Below, piece after piece: positions 34,091 through 45,079 of a DNA stretch of 64,000 bases (positions are counted from its first letter, which is position 1; every line of letters starts with the position of its first letter). The stretch is from Choanephora cucurbitarum. Taxonomy: Eukaryota > Mucoromycota > Mucoromycetes > Mucorales > Choanephoraceae. The stretch covers positions 186,001 through 250,000 of the forward strand of contig JAIWNI010000025.1 in assembly GCA_025331435.1 (NCBI GenBank), given 5' to 3'. The translations under genes were made by a program, and so were the position numbers. The notes below the pieces were generated by a model, which was given only the letters and a program-made list of their open reading frames with translations, did no database searches and was not told the DNA's origin.

Positions 34091-35614
34091 ATGATGATCC
34101 GTACCGCCATTGTCTTCTTCGCAGTCTCCTGCATGTCTGCCGTCTCTGCCGCTTCCCTTACTGCTGAAGCTGAAGCTGCCATTGCCTCCACCTCCGGCAA
34201 CGGTAACTTCATTATCCAGTTGCAAAAGAACTCTTGTATCAACGACTGTAAGTATCCAATGAGACATCCTGATTGAAAAAAAACACTAAACATCTACATA
34301 GTCGTTCCCAAGTTCATTGACCATGCCTACGAAATCACTGCTCAGGCTGCTGGTAAGGACCTCGTCAAGCGATCCAACAAGATTGTCCGTCGTGACACTG
34401 AAGAAGAACACGTTCATGTCTTTGACGCTTACAACATCGGTAAGGACTACAAGGCCATCGGTGTCAAGTTCGAAGACAACAGCATCATCAAGGCTTTGTT
34501 GGAAAAGCTCGGTGACCAAGTTATCAGCATTGCTGCCGATCAGGACATCCAATTCGACTTGCCTACCCTCAAGACCCGTGCTGCCAAGCGATACTACTCT
34601 CGCCGTGCCAAGGCTGAACGTAAGGGTAACCTCGATGTCGACAGCCTCGGTAAGGGCTGTGCCAACGGTGACAACAACGTCTCTATCATGAAGAGAGCCG
34701 AAAATGTCACTGCTGCCGTTGAACCTGTCGTCTCCACTCAAGCTCTCAGCCAATCTGGTGCCGAATGGGGTCTCGTCCGTATCTCTCAACGTACTTCTGT
34801 CGACTACACCAAGCCTTACGTCTACCCCAACTCTGCTGGTTCCAGTGCCTACGTCTACATTGTCGATGACGGTTTGAGAGCTGACCACGTTGACTTTGAA
34901 GGTCGTGCTACTTTGGCCTACTCTGCTTACTCTGGTAGCGACCGTGTTGGTACTGGTCACGGTACTCACGTTGCTGGTACCATCGGTAGTAAGACTTACG
35001 GTGTTGCCAAGAAGGCTACTTTGATCGGTGTCAAGGTCCTCGACAGCACTGGTAGCGGTCAAATCTCTTCCATTCTCTCTGGTTTGCAATGGGTCAGCAC
35101 CAACGCTGCCAGCCGCAAGGGTAAGGCTATTGTCAACATGTCTCTCGGTGTCACCGTCAACGGTCCCAACGATCCTGTCTACTCCAACCTCAACAGTGCC
35201 ATCAACTCCTTGGTCAACTCTGGTGTTCCTATCATTGCTGCTGCCGGTAACGAAAACGGTCCCACCTGTAACTCCTTGCCTGCTGCCAACTCCAACGTTT
35301 ACGCTGTTGCTGCCTCCAACAAGTCCAACCGTATGGCTTCCTTCAGTAACTACGGTAGCTGTACTCAGATCATTGCTCCTGGTGAAGACATCAAGAGTAC
35401 TTTCGCTACTAGCTCCACTGCCACCAGTGTCTTGTCTGGTACTTCCATGGCCTCTCCCCACACTGCTGGTGTTGCTGCTCTCCTTGTTGACTCTCTCGGT
35501 AGACCCAGCCCTGCTGCTCTCTACAGTGCTCTTTCCAGCGCTGCCACCAAGAATGCCATCACCTCTGTCAAGAGCGGTACTCCCAACTCTCTCTTGTACA
35601 ACGGTGCCGCTTAA
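34091..35614 (+). CDS. secreted subtilisin-type serine protease (S8, proteinase K-like)
   Basis: This is an extracellular endopeptidase made as a preproprotein. Exons 34091-34247 and 34302-35614 give 489 residues. A signal peptide is clear (MMIRTAIVFFAVSCMSAVSA). Residues about 35-135 resemble an I9 propeptide inhibitor. The catalytic triad is D241, H272 (GHGTHVAGT) and S434 (SGTSMASPH). The Asp motif reads VDDG rather than the common DTG or DSG. The oxyanion Asn is in AAGNENGP. Codon use is strikingly biased to C-ending codons with GGT and GCT, far from its neighbours, which implies high expression. This bias also creates a 449-codon antisense frame (34286-35635) that I take as a shadow. The start at 34091 is chosen because the leader begins there; an upstream in-frame non-ATG codon is ignored. 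Confidence 0.92.
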
Positions 35615-36606
35615 ATTAGCTAGGCCTAGTCCCATGTCTCTCCCTTATTCAGACTTGCGGCTTATGACATCTATATGAGTGTCCAATATTTATTGAATCT
35701 ATCTATTTATTATCAGCCTTACTTATTTTATCAATAAATAATGTTAAAGCGTTGATCAGTATAACTTTTGAAGTTTTAAAATGATGTTGTTTGAGTGTTT
35801 GCTAGCAAAGAAAAAAAAAGAAGAGCTATATGGGCACAGTATGAGTAAACTAATTACAGATGAAATGGTTTTAGGTTATCAAAAGAAAAATGATTGAATT
35901 GAAATCTAGAGGATAAAATTTAGTGTATTGCCACTGCCTTTGCTAATTAAAATTTTAAGTTCTCAACCAAGTTATCAGATGTGTGGCATGATTTAGTAGT
36001 GCTTATACTATATCAACTATCTACGTTATTTAGTGTAGTACTCTAATGAGAAAAAAAGAAGAAAAAATTGCCTAATCCGACCATATGATGTATTTCATAT
36101 TTATTCTTAACGGATCAAGTACTCTAATCGACCATCAAAATCTTTGAAAGAAATAACGCGTAGTTTTATTTAGATTACCATTGCTTTTTCATTAGGTAAC
36201 TAAAGGTCAATTGGTTAGAAACATAATCATGGATTTCATTCGTGTTCTAGAGATCTACTGATACGCGATTTCATTAGCCAATCAGAATGTATTTATACCA
36301 ATGTTAAAGCTCTTTTTTTTTTTTGGTCTATAATGTAGAGGGAGTTTATTTCATGCTGTTAATTTTCTTTTATGCAACTTGTATGACACATTTATATATA
36401 TGTTGTATTATATAAACATGCCTGAACCTATAGCAAAAAGAAACAAAAAATAAAGAGAGGAGTATACCTAAAATTGATATCATGCTAAAAAGCGATATCG
36501 ACAGATTTTCAAAAAAAAAAAGTGACAGCCGCACGTATGATCATTTTAAAGGCAAAATGAAGTCATTACAAAGCCTAAAATTTCTCTTTCTTTTCTTTTT
36601 TTTTTT
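35615..36606. other. intergenic stretch, no gene recognised
   Basis: An AATAAATAATG polyadenylation-like region lies at about 35734-35744. A CCAAT motif is near 36279. The remainder is AT-rich with no coding signal. Confidence 0.5.
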
Positions 36607-38771
36607 ATGCCCAGTTCAAATACTGACTCTAAGCGTACTCATTCCGACATGTCAGAAACAAGTGATGATAGTAAAGATTCAAGTAGACTATTTTTTGATT
36701 GAAAATAAAAAAAAACAGTATAGTTAAATCATGCCATAGATCTCAACAAGAAACTCAAGACTCATAACGACAACAACTTGACTGCCAAGCAAAAGAAGAA
36801 GGCAGCAAGAGCACGTAAACTTGGCATGTCGTTTGAAATTCAAGATGGTGAAATGGTAAGCCTATAGGCACTGCTATTTAATAGAACATACTTAGAACAA
36901 CAACATTTAGGTGATTCACCCCAAATTGTTCTTTAAACCACTCAATGATTTTGCTTCTATGAAAGATGTGCGTAATCTTATGTTGACGACATTGTCACCC
37001 AAAGGAAAACAAGCACGTCTTGCTGAAATTCCTGATTTTCCAGGAATTGCCCCTATCAACAAAGCCATTATCATTGATGTGCCTATCCTTGACCCTTATA
37101 CAATGCAACTTCCCTTAGACGTCTTGCATGTCTCTCATACAGCCACACCTGATATCTACAAAGAACTAAAATCAAGTGCCTTTTACCATTATGCTCAACA
37201 GATTGACGATGAAGAAAGGGAGATTATTGCCATGGTCAGTGCTGTTGGCTTTGATCAGTATAAGCGTGTTCATGATCGCTTTTTGGAATTGTTAGAAGTG
37301 CCTCTATCTAAAGCAGAAATCAAAAAGAAACGTGAAGAAGAAGATGCAGGTAAATGTGGAGCTTATATTAAGACAAGAAGGTAGATGAACATCTCTGTTG
37401 TTATAGATCCAGATCAGAAAAGAAGAATTACACCAGAAGCTTTAGTGATGAGAACAGAAGAACTTAGGTTGGAAGAATTCCCTATTCCCCTTGCATTAGA
37501 CCCTGAAAGTGCCTTGGAAGAAGGTTGGGTGGATACATTGCCTGGTACAGGTTTAGAACCTAAGCGATTGGTAGCACTTGATTGTGAAATGGTGAGTCAA
37601 GTTTAAAGCTGATATCCTTTTAGATCATTGATGGTTTGTGTTTGATCTAGTGTAAGACAGTAAATGGGTATGCAGTCACACGAGTGGCCATGATAGATCG
37701 AGGTAAGAATCTTTATTTTTGTCTTAAAAAAAAAAGAGAGATCTTTTACACTCCAATTTTTAAATTTAGATCATAAGGTATTAATCAATGAATTGGTAAA
37801 GCCTGCTGAAGAAATCACAGATTATGTCACTCATATCAGTGGAGTGGATGAAGCATCATTAAAGAATGTGACTACCAACTTGAGCGAGATACAGAAAAAG
37901 ATCCAGACATTTCTCGATGGCGATACAATCCTTGTGGGTCATGGATTAGTCAACGATTTAAGATGCCTAAAGATGCGCCACCCTTATATCATTGATACAT
38001 CTGTCATTTATCACCACAAGAATGGACCTCCTTATAAACCCTCACTGAAGGACCTATCCATTCGTTATCTGAAGCGTGCCATTCAGATAGAAGATGAAGA
38101 CAAAAAACCAGGAGAGGAAAAGGGTCATGATCCATGTGAAGATGCGATTGCCAGTCTAGAACTGTTAGAACGCAAACTTCGTTATGGTCATCAGTATGGT
38201 CTAGCTGGTCTTTCTCAAGTAGAGAGTATCCTAGACCACCTTAAGCGCAATCAACAGACAGGAGCAGTGATTGAATGTGGTGCTGAAATGAGCTATCTAA
38301 TGAAACAGCGTTTGGCTGAACATAAAGAAGACTATTGGTCTTTAGAGAATGATGATCAAGTGGCAGACAAGATCATTGAGCAGCATAAGAAGAAGCAGTT
38401 GGTGATTGCTAGACTGAGCTTACCTGAGGCCACTGAAGATACGAGACAACTTAGATTCCTATCACTGCTTGGAAAGATGTATGATCATATTGAACCCAAT
38501 ACAGCCTATTGCTTCACTACAGGCTACCGATCCAATCAAGAACGAGAAGAGTAAGTGAGAAGAAATGGAGGGGGGTACACAAAGTTTAATTGTTGTGTTC
38601 TATAGTCTAAGAGAGAAGCGTATGTCATACAAAAAGAAGCTTAAGGCTACAGGATTAGCCAATATTCCTGATGAAGAACGTTGGAGCTTAGAAGATGAAC
38701 ATGCCTTAGAAACCATTGCTGATGCTACGCGACGTGGATTTGTTTTTGCTTCCGTCAAAAATCCTATTTAA
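36607..38771 (+). CDS. REX1: RNA exonuclease of the Rex1/REXO1 family (DEDDh)
   Basis: This is a 3'-5' exoribonuclease that trims structured RNAs such as 5S rRNA and tRNA precursors in the nucleus (Rex1/Rnh70 in yeast). Exons 36607-36670, 36740-36855, 36911-37349, 37407-37591, 37651-37702, 37770-38550 and 38606-38771 give 600 residues. DEDD residues are visible in VALDCEM (D265, E267), in VGHGLVNDLRCLKM, and in HDPCEDAIASLELL, which carries the last His/Asp pair. The N-terminus has a Lys-rich stretch (KQKKKAARARKLG) likely for nuclear or nucleolar import. The region IHPKLFFKPLNDFASMKDV is conserved in Rex1 proteins. The first exon begins just after a poly-T tract and is supported by an in-frame splice. 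Confidence 0.9.
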
Positions 38772-39064
38772 AAAAATAAAAACGCGCCATTGATAGTACC
38801 TGCATAACAAAAGAACGCGTAACCCATTTTAGTTTCTTTTTTTTTAGGGCAATTGAGTGCTTGAAATTAAATTTTAACTTCTTTACTGTCTTTTTCAAAA
38901 TTTAAGCTTGTTTGAATGTAATGTAGTAACTTCACCTTATGCTTGTTATTGTACTCGTTTCGGATTTCTAAACAGTAAACCCAAAAAAAGAAAAAGAAAA
39001 TTATAGGCTGCATTTTATTATTATTACTATTTTTTTCTGTGGTTTTCTTTTTTCTATTTAAACA

Positions 39065-41445
39065 ATGGAAAACTGCCGCTGTGGTGTCCCTTCAGCCAGT
39101 CAAGAAGTCAAAACACCTGGACCCAATAGAGGCCGATGGTATTGGAGGGTAAAAGAAATAAGCAAAGTTGTCTTTCCCCCCTCCCTGAGTTGACGTGTCT
39201 CTCTTTTTTTTTTGAATAGTGTCCAACAGGTACCTGTCGTTTTTTCAAATGGGACGATTCTGCACTTCCATTCATTCGACATCCAACTGAGATCTATGCT
39301 GCTGCTGCACCTATAGGTGGATACAAACGGCGTCCAATGTCACTTCCTTTCAGCTATATCAGAGGCAAAGACATGGGACTCAATCGCACCACTGTTAAGA
39401 TCGCCTTTAGTCTGATCTCTTCTGAACTGATCGGTCTTCGATCTCAAAAGAACTTGACAGTCGATCCATTGATTGCCAGAATTAAGCATATCCAATGGGA
39501 TGAATCACTAGAGCAATGGACTATTCCAGCTACTTTACGCCACTATCGAGATGCATTAGAGGCATTACCTCATGATCTGCCCAATATCATACTGGAGATT
39601 GATAAAATACCTGATAAAGTACTGGAGGGCATCTTTAAGCCCGTTGAATATCACCATGATCCCAATCAACTGTCTGACTCAGAACTGCGCTGGCTTGAAT
39701 TTGTTGAATCACCTGTCTATCAGCAACTGAACGGCTTTCAACGAGAGGGTGTACGACTGGGGATTGAGAGACGAGGACGTATTCTGTATGGCAATGAGAA
39801 TGGGATAGGGATAGGAGAGCAAGCGCTGGCCCTTGTGTCTGTCTATCGTCAGGAATGGCCTGTGCTCTTGACATGTCCTGCTGTTCTGTGTGATACTTGG
39901 TACAAACTTGTTCAGACCTTCTTTGGGCTTCATCCATCTGAGATCTGTCTGCTGGATGATGAGGCAGGTGTTTTGTTTACGCGAAAGAGCAAGAAGGTGA
40001 ATGCGAATAAGAGAAGAAGAAAGATTCGAAAAGTATTGTCACAACCTCCAACACCCACTCTCTCTTCAGACAGATCTACTTCCTTTCGAAAATCATATAA
40101 GAAGAGAATGGAAGATGGACTGAAGAATGGATATTTTGAACAGAGTGATAGTGAGGATGATAATGAAGAGAGTGATGAAAGCGATAGAGAGGGTGATGAA
40201 GACACAAGGCGCAGTCGTATCAAATTCTATATTGCCAGTCATCTTAAAGTATCTAAAAACAAGACAAGGATATCTGAACAGCATTTCAAGGTGGTTATAT
40301 GCGATGGCAGTAATTACTTGAAATCAAAAGATGTAAGTCCAGCTTAAATTCCAACACAACAGAGAGATTGATTGTAAAATAGCAAAATCTGTGTCAAAAT
40401 ATCTGTCAATTATTAGGAAATTATAGACGAGTGATTCTGTTGTCCAACAAGGCTCTTCATTCACTCCCGGTTGATCTCTATCCTCAAATAAACTTGATTG
40501 ACAAACAATGGTTTCCTGAAATGGATACCTATGTTCAACGCTACTGTAGTCCCAAAAGCACTGTATTTGGCTGGACATGGAATGGTAATCATCTCTAACT
40601 CTCAACTAAATAGATTTTTCTAATTACTTTATTGTCATAGGTAGATCCAACATCTATGAACTCACTCAGCTCTTAAACAAACGTATATGGTATTGCCCCA
40701 CCATGGCACAGATGAGATTGGACACCGATGATATTGTCAATCAACAGATCATCTTTTCTGCTATCCGAAAGATAAGACATGATCCTTTACCTGTTGTCAA
40801 TCCAACTGCACCTGTCGGGGTAAGTTATTCTATCATCTTCAGAAGCTATCCCATGAAACTCATTTATGTATGTAGTCAGGTGCAACTAGACAAGACCTGA
40901 TTGATAGCTATATGGAATATACCTTTGATACTTTCAAGAGACCCAAGATTGCTATTGTATATTATGATACGAACGTTATCAAGAGTATAGAGGTTCGTTT
41001 GAAGAACAGAAAAGTAAGTCTGGTGTTCATGTAGAAGTTGGCTTCAATTATGAATCACTAACAGAAGTCAAGTAGATGAGGTATGTGCATATCAACCATA
41101 TGCAAGATGTTACAGAGAAAGCAGAAAAATACGATGAAAGTGATGCTATTCAAATAATCCTGTTAAATCTGGATCTTCCATTGTTACCCATCTATCTCGA
41201 ACGAGTTGACTTGGGTAAGGCTCTTCTTGTTATATACTTTATACACATAAGACTCAGTTTATTTTGTTTAGTCATTGTTGTTGATACACCTACTTATGAA
41301 GAGAAAGATGATTTCTTATCCTATTTCAAAGTAAAAGTCTTGATATATCGATGATAACTAAGGAAACTAACTGTTAAATTAGACGCATGAAAGAACAACA
41401 CCACTGGTCGTTCAACATCTTTGTTTACCCAACGTTAGAAACTAA
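39065..41445 (+). CDS. SMARCAL1/ZRANB3-like SNF2 protein with N-terminal GRF zinc finger; ATPase motifs lost
   Basis: Eight exons (39065-39148, 39220-40332, 40383-40584, 40641-40819, 40876-41013, 41076-41214, 41272-41330, 41383-41445) join without a stop to 658 residues. Residues 4-45 form a GRF-type zinc finger (C4, C6, C29, C34 with GRWYWRCPTGTCRFFKWDD). GRF fingers bind single-stranded DNA in several repair proteins. FQREGVRLGIERRGRILYG aligns with the start of the SMARCAL1 helicase core. YPQINLIDKQWFPEMDTYV, RYCSPK and FGWTWNGRSNIYELTQLL align with its middle part. Yet the Walker A Lys-Thr is replaced (GIGIG, residues 223-227), the DESH box is DGSN (390-393), and the arginine-finger motif VI is absent. 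An acidic/basic linker lies at 255-370. It is probably a non-catalytic DNA-binding paralog of the fork-remodelling enzymes. The intact frame argues against a pseudogene. Confidence 0.8.
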
Positions 41446-41448
41446 TAA

Positions 41449-41471
41449 ACACACACACACACACACACACA
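41449..41471. repeat. (CA)n microsatellite
   Basis: About eleven AC/CA dinucleotides begin four bases after the stop codon of the SNF2-like gene, so they lie in its 3' untranslated region. Confidence 0.85.
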
Positions 41472-41983
41472 TCGACTACTTTATTTTCAGGCTGTGTTTA
41501 AACTCTTTTCGTTTGCCACCAAGCTTGGTTACACGTAGACGTGCACGCTTATTTTTCTTTTGTCTCGAAATCTGATTTGATAGTACTCCGTATATTCTGC
41601 CTGCTAATAACATTGATTGTTTCCAAGAACTACCCTCTCTCTCTCTCTTTTTTTTTGTGTATATAATTCTATATGAAATAATAATAAATAAAGATTACCT
41701 GTCATAGTCACCTTTTAATCTTGCATTTGTTTTCTTTTTTCCCTAAGGCCCTTCTCCTTAGGTTGACAAGTTTTATTTCGTTAGACTAGCAAAAACCACG
41801 TGTTTTCTTTTTCCCTTGGGAATAGGCTGACGATTGGTTTACTGCAAATATTTCCGAGGAATTGGGGATAAACTCTTGAGCCATTAATAATTCATATTAG
41901 AGAGGCGAAGTTATAATTAAAAATTTGATGATGAAATCATCTAACAAAAGGGAAAACAAGGTAACTCTTGTTCTTTTTTAGAA
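41472..41983. other. intergenic stretch between the SNF2-like gene and the first repeat copy
   Basis: It holds a CT-microsatellite-like tract near 41634-41655, AATAATAAATAAAG near 41680 as a possible polyadenylation region, and no coding sequence. Confidence 0.5.
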
Positions 41984-42322
41984 TGCATTGTTGTTGATGC
42001 TCATTTGAGACTTGCATAACGTATGATTTTTATTTTTTATTTTGGGCCAGTCGATCCCACACTGGCGAAAATAACCAAACGAAATTGCAACAGACCTGAA
42101 TGACGCTTTCATTGGTTTGATGATAAATTGTGGCATTTTTTTCTCTGTACTACCTTGAGACACCTTCTTTGTGCCACGCCACTCATACTTTTTTTTTCTA
42201 TTTGGCTGGGTATCATGGTGTAACGGAAGATCTGTCTCTGCTATTTCTGCTTATATCTCTATTTTTTTTTTCTAATCTGAATCCACAGCAACGCTCATTT
42301 AATCATGAATTTAAACTTTTTT
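41984..42322 (+). repeat. 339-base repeat, copy A (inverted relative to copy B)
   Basis: This segment is nearly identical to the reverse complement of 49288-49626. I count about six differences, all near the two ends. Small ORFs inside (HATHTFFFYLAGYHGVTEDL) appear in both copies only because the DNA is repeated. The decamer A(C/T)GCTCATTT occurs near both ends of each copy as a short direct repeat. There is no coding signature, LTR start/end or convincing tRNA promoter. It may be a short non-autonomous element or the arms of a larger unit. Confidence 0.85.
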
Positions 42323-43178
42323 CTTATTATAGACAATGAGATTTGAGGTTTCAAATTCATGACCGAATGTAGCAGGGGCCCTCTCTCTTGATGATAATGT
42401 CAAGTAGAACTTTTTGTTTTCATCTTTGAAATGTAGTATGTATCAGAGCTGGAAACAATGATGAATTAAGTAATGATCCTTCAAGTACGTTGTCTTTGAT
42501 GATCTGTGGAGAAAAAAAAACAAGAGAACCTCGTGTTAGATGGTATAAAGGCTGTACAAGAGTTTCTTGTGGACACTGAGATTAGAGTAAGTAAAATTCC
42601 TTTTGTTTGAACTTGTCCGTCAATGAGAGTTGAGTTTGTAGTTGGATGAAATTGCAGGAATTATTCCAAATGAGTATCGTTTAGAAGATATCAACACATA
42701 TTCTTGCTATAACAAAGGCTTTTTTCTTTATACGTGCATCTTTCATAAGCATCCTTTTGTATATGCCTGTGCATAGCTTCAATATGGCTCAAAGCATAAA
42801 TATATCATAACTTTGTCTACTGAATTCCTTGCAAAGAAAAATACAAGATGAAACTGCATGCTCTACTGATGACAGAACAAAAAGCTTGAAATGCTCAATA
42901 CATTATTGAAAATTGAAATAATGAACACCTCAAAGACCCCCAATTGAGCAATTGTAGTCTGCTTCCAAGTAGAAAATGAATATAAGTTAATGTTGGCAAC
43001 ATTTATCAATTGAAGACAGTCTTCTGAGAGAAAGATAGAAAACCATGAATGTTGATCTTGACATCTTCTGAGTTCATTGTATTTTTTAAAAGAATAGTTA
43101 TTGTAAGGGAGTTTTTTTTTTATTTTTCCTTGCATGACTTTTATAAAATGTCAATTTGACTGAAGAGTTTCACTTTAG
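42323..43178. other. non-coding stretch inside the inverted-repeat block
   Basis: No gene is recognised. A short in-frame piece near 42530-42590 (DGIKAVQEFLVDTEI) has no partner. The DNA just downstream of the nucleocapsid-like ORF (42863-43140) is AT-rich. Confidence 0.5.
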
Positions 43179-44096
43179 CTAATAAGGACCTCTTCTTGCA
43201 GTACGACCCATTCTTGGTTGAATATTCATTCGTGTGTTCCTTTGAGCCATATCATTGTTATAAGTTTTAAAGTATCTTGGTAATCCTTCGACTGTCTTCG
43301 TTTGTTCCTCTTCATTTAGAACAATCTTGTCCTCTTCGGCCTGAAGCAACTCCACAAGACCGACCAATCTGGTATACATATGTGACACTGACACTCGTTG
43401 TCTGTAAATATTACCATTGATTGTGCTCTTGAGAAACTTAGAGTAATTTTCTGCAAAGGCAATGTGCGCTGATCTTAACTTCTTTGGTAATGGTAATGCT
43501 GCAGCTTCCATATATTGAAGGCAGACTGGTAAAGAAGTGTCAACATTCTTGCAAAATTTGGAAACGTCTTTTCCCTTTTCTTCAAGTGCCTTGACGTAGT
43601 AGAAGACACTGTATGGCATAGCAGATGCAATTTGGGTTAAAGAGTAGACTTCTGGCCTAACAGGATCTTCAGGGCTTCTCATCCCATATGTTCTGATATG
43701 CTGCAATTCTGCCAATTTTTTGAGAGAGTATGTTCCTTTAACTTTCCCATCACACTCGATCATTATGTCACCAAATTTATCAATATTATTTCTTCTGATA
43801 GATCCAATAGTAGCTAACTTGTATGCTGCATCAAAACCAAACTTAACTAAAGCCTTCTTGTGAGCTGTTTTAGGATTGAAGCCCTTGTACTGGATAGATT
43901 TACAGAAATCATCGTCGAGTTTAACTCCAGATAAGGGTGATTTTCGTCCACTCATCACTGCTTCATATAAATCATCAGCTGATGGTGCATCTTCCATGGT
44001 TTGATTATTATCGGTGCCTCCCTCTTCTGTTATTATCTTCAGACTTTCTTCGTCGTCTTGAGCCTTCCGTTTTCCTTTGTCTGATTGGCCTGCCAT
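43179..44096 (-). CDS. candidate endogenous viral nucleocapsid (phenui/tenuivirus-like N), intact ORF
   Basis: This is a single-exon ORF of 305 residues from the ATG at 44096. I see no fungal housekeeping family. The layout resembles the nucleocapsid of phenuivirus- and tenuivirus-like negative-strand RNA viruses. There is a short variable head, an early motif with QYKGFNPKTAHKKAL, a helix with AYKLATIGSIRRNNIDKFG, then SLTQIASAMPYSVFYYVKAL, and then a Pro/Leu segment followed by AHIAFAENYSKFL. Length and order of these blocks fit that family, and related viruses infect fungi. The tail is basic (RMNIQPRMGRTARRGPY), suited to RNA contact. The match is by pattern memory, not by search, so function is uncertain. 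The frame has no breaks, which suggests recent capture or selection. Alternatively it could be an unknown lineage-specific host protein. Confidence 0.45.
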   Translation of the reverse strand: MAGQSDKGKRKAQDDEESLKIITEEGGTDNNQTMEDAPSADDLYEAVMSGRKSPLSGVKLDDDFCKSIQYKGFNPKTAHKKALVKFGFDAAYKLATIGSIRRNNIDKFGDIMIECDGKVKGTYSLKKLAELQHIRTYGMRSPEDPVRPEVYSLTQIASAMPYSVFYYVKALEEKGKDVSKFCKNVDTSLPVCLQYMEAAALPLPKKLRSAHIAFAENYSKFLKSTINGNIYRQRVSVSHMYTRLVGLVELLQAEEDKIVLNEEEQTKTVEGLPRYFKTYNNDMAQRNTRMNIQPRMGRTARRGPY

Positions 44097-44339
44097 CACT
44101 TTGTTTTCTTGTAGTTATTACCTTCTCTAACAATTAGTCCTTAAACTCGATATCTTTCAAGCAATGAGGGAGACTTTATGAAGAAGGAAAAACTGGGATC
44201 ATTGTACAACATGAAATTGAAATAAGCTCCGGATTTACAACTCCGCGATTTGAACACGCAACCCATTGTTGATCTGTTGTTCTTTTCATCACCCTTTTCT
44301 CAATACTCATGATAAAATGAGTACTTCTATAGTTATAAC

Positions 44340-45079
44340 CATATCTAAGGGAGTCAGAAGACATTTTTCCGACTATGGTTATGGTAGATAAGCTGGCGCT
44401 TTTGTGTATCAAAGTAACATTGCTCAGATCGCCAGAGAACTTGACCTTCCTGAATCAACTTATGATTAGCTATTAAAAGACTTTAGCAAACAAAGGCCAC
44501 TCCTCCTAAAGCTTCAACTATGAAAAAAAACTTCTTTATCAAACTCATCTGAACGCGATTAATACAAGTATTCGTCGTTAACCTATTGAATCAGTTAGCA
44601 TCGTCACTTTTGAGTTCTAGCAAGAAGGTCTGTTTGTCCGCTTTTCGAGTAGCCCTAAGTCATATGAGCTTTAAATAACGCGTCGCAACAAAGAAGCCAG
44701 CTCTAAAGCCCAGACATAAAGAGCCGCGCTTGGCTTCCTACAATATGTAGTCAATGCTGGCCTTCTCAATCCAAGAAAGATAACAATCGATCAAACATTG
44801 AACATACGCTTTTTGATTCATTGTTCCATGTTGTACCACAAGAGGGCTGATATCTTTGCATAAAAACATCCTGATGCCATCACAGAACTCAAGTCAAACT
44901 TGTGGGTACCCTTAATGTGCCTCTTCTCGTATTCTCTTCATCCTTTTTCATGGTGTAAGGTACGCATGAAACTTAATTCTTAAAATCCGCAGCTTATTTA
45001 TTTCTTTTCTTTTAGACACCTTAAAGTGCTTAATCCGTCGGAGATAGCCCTTATGTTAAGAAATTGAAGCCTGAGCTCA
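44340..45079 (+). pseudogene. decayed coding remnant, possibly Tc1/mariner-like transposase
   Basis: The stretch 44417-44476 translates as YQSNIAQIARELDLPESTYD, very like the first helix-turn-helix of Tc1-type transposases, and is then broken by stops and frame changes. Later pieces (for example ITRRNKEASSKAQ) keep short coding-like runs but no recognisable catalytic motif. I call it a dead remnant with low confidence. A degraded TIR-like end at about 46960-46980 may belong to the same or another element. Confidence 0.3.

Noticed and set aside
34286..35635. 449-codon ORF on the strand opposite the subtilisin gene
   Set aside because: It mirrors the strongly biased codons of the real gene and encodes a low-complexity Thr/Ser/Val/Asp-rich product with no domain.
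42190..42240. Possible SINE promoter in the 339-base repeat (TGGTGTAACGGA as box A)
   Set aside because: The only box-B-like match lies in the opposite orientation, and there is no poly-A or tail repeat, so a tRNA-derived SINE is not supported.
44200..44290. Minus-strand tRNA-like T-arm (GTGTTCAAATCGC)
   Set aside because: Only the T-loop looks right; the T-stem has mismatches and the D and anticodon arms are missing.
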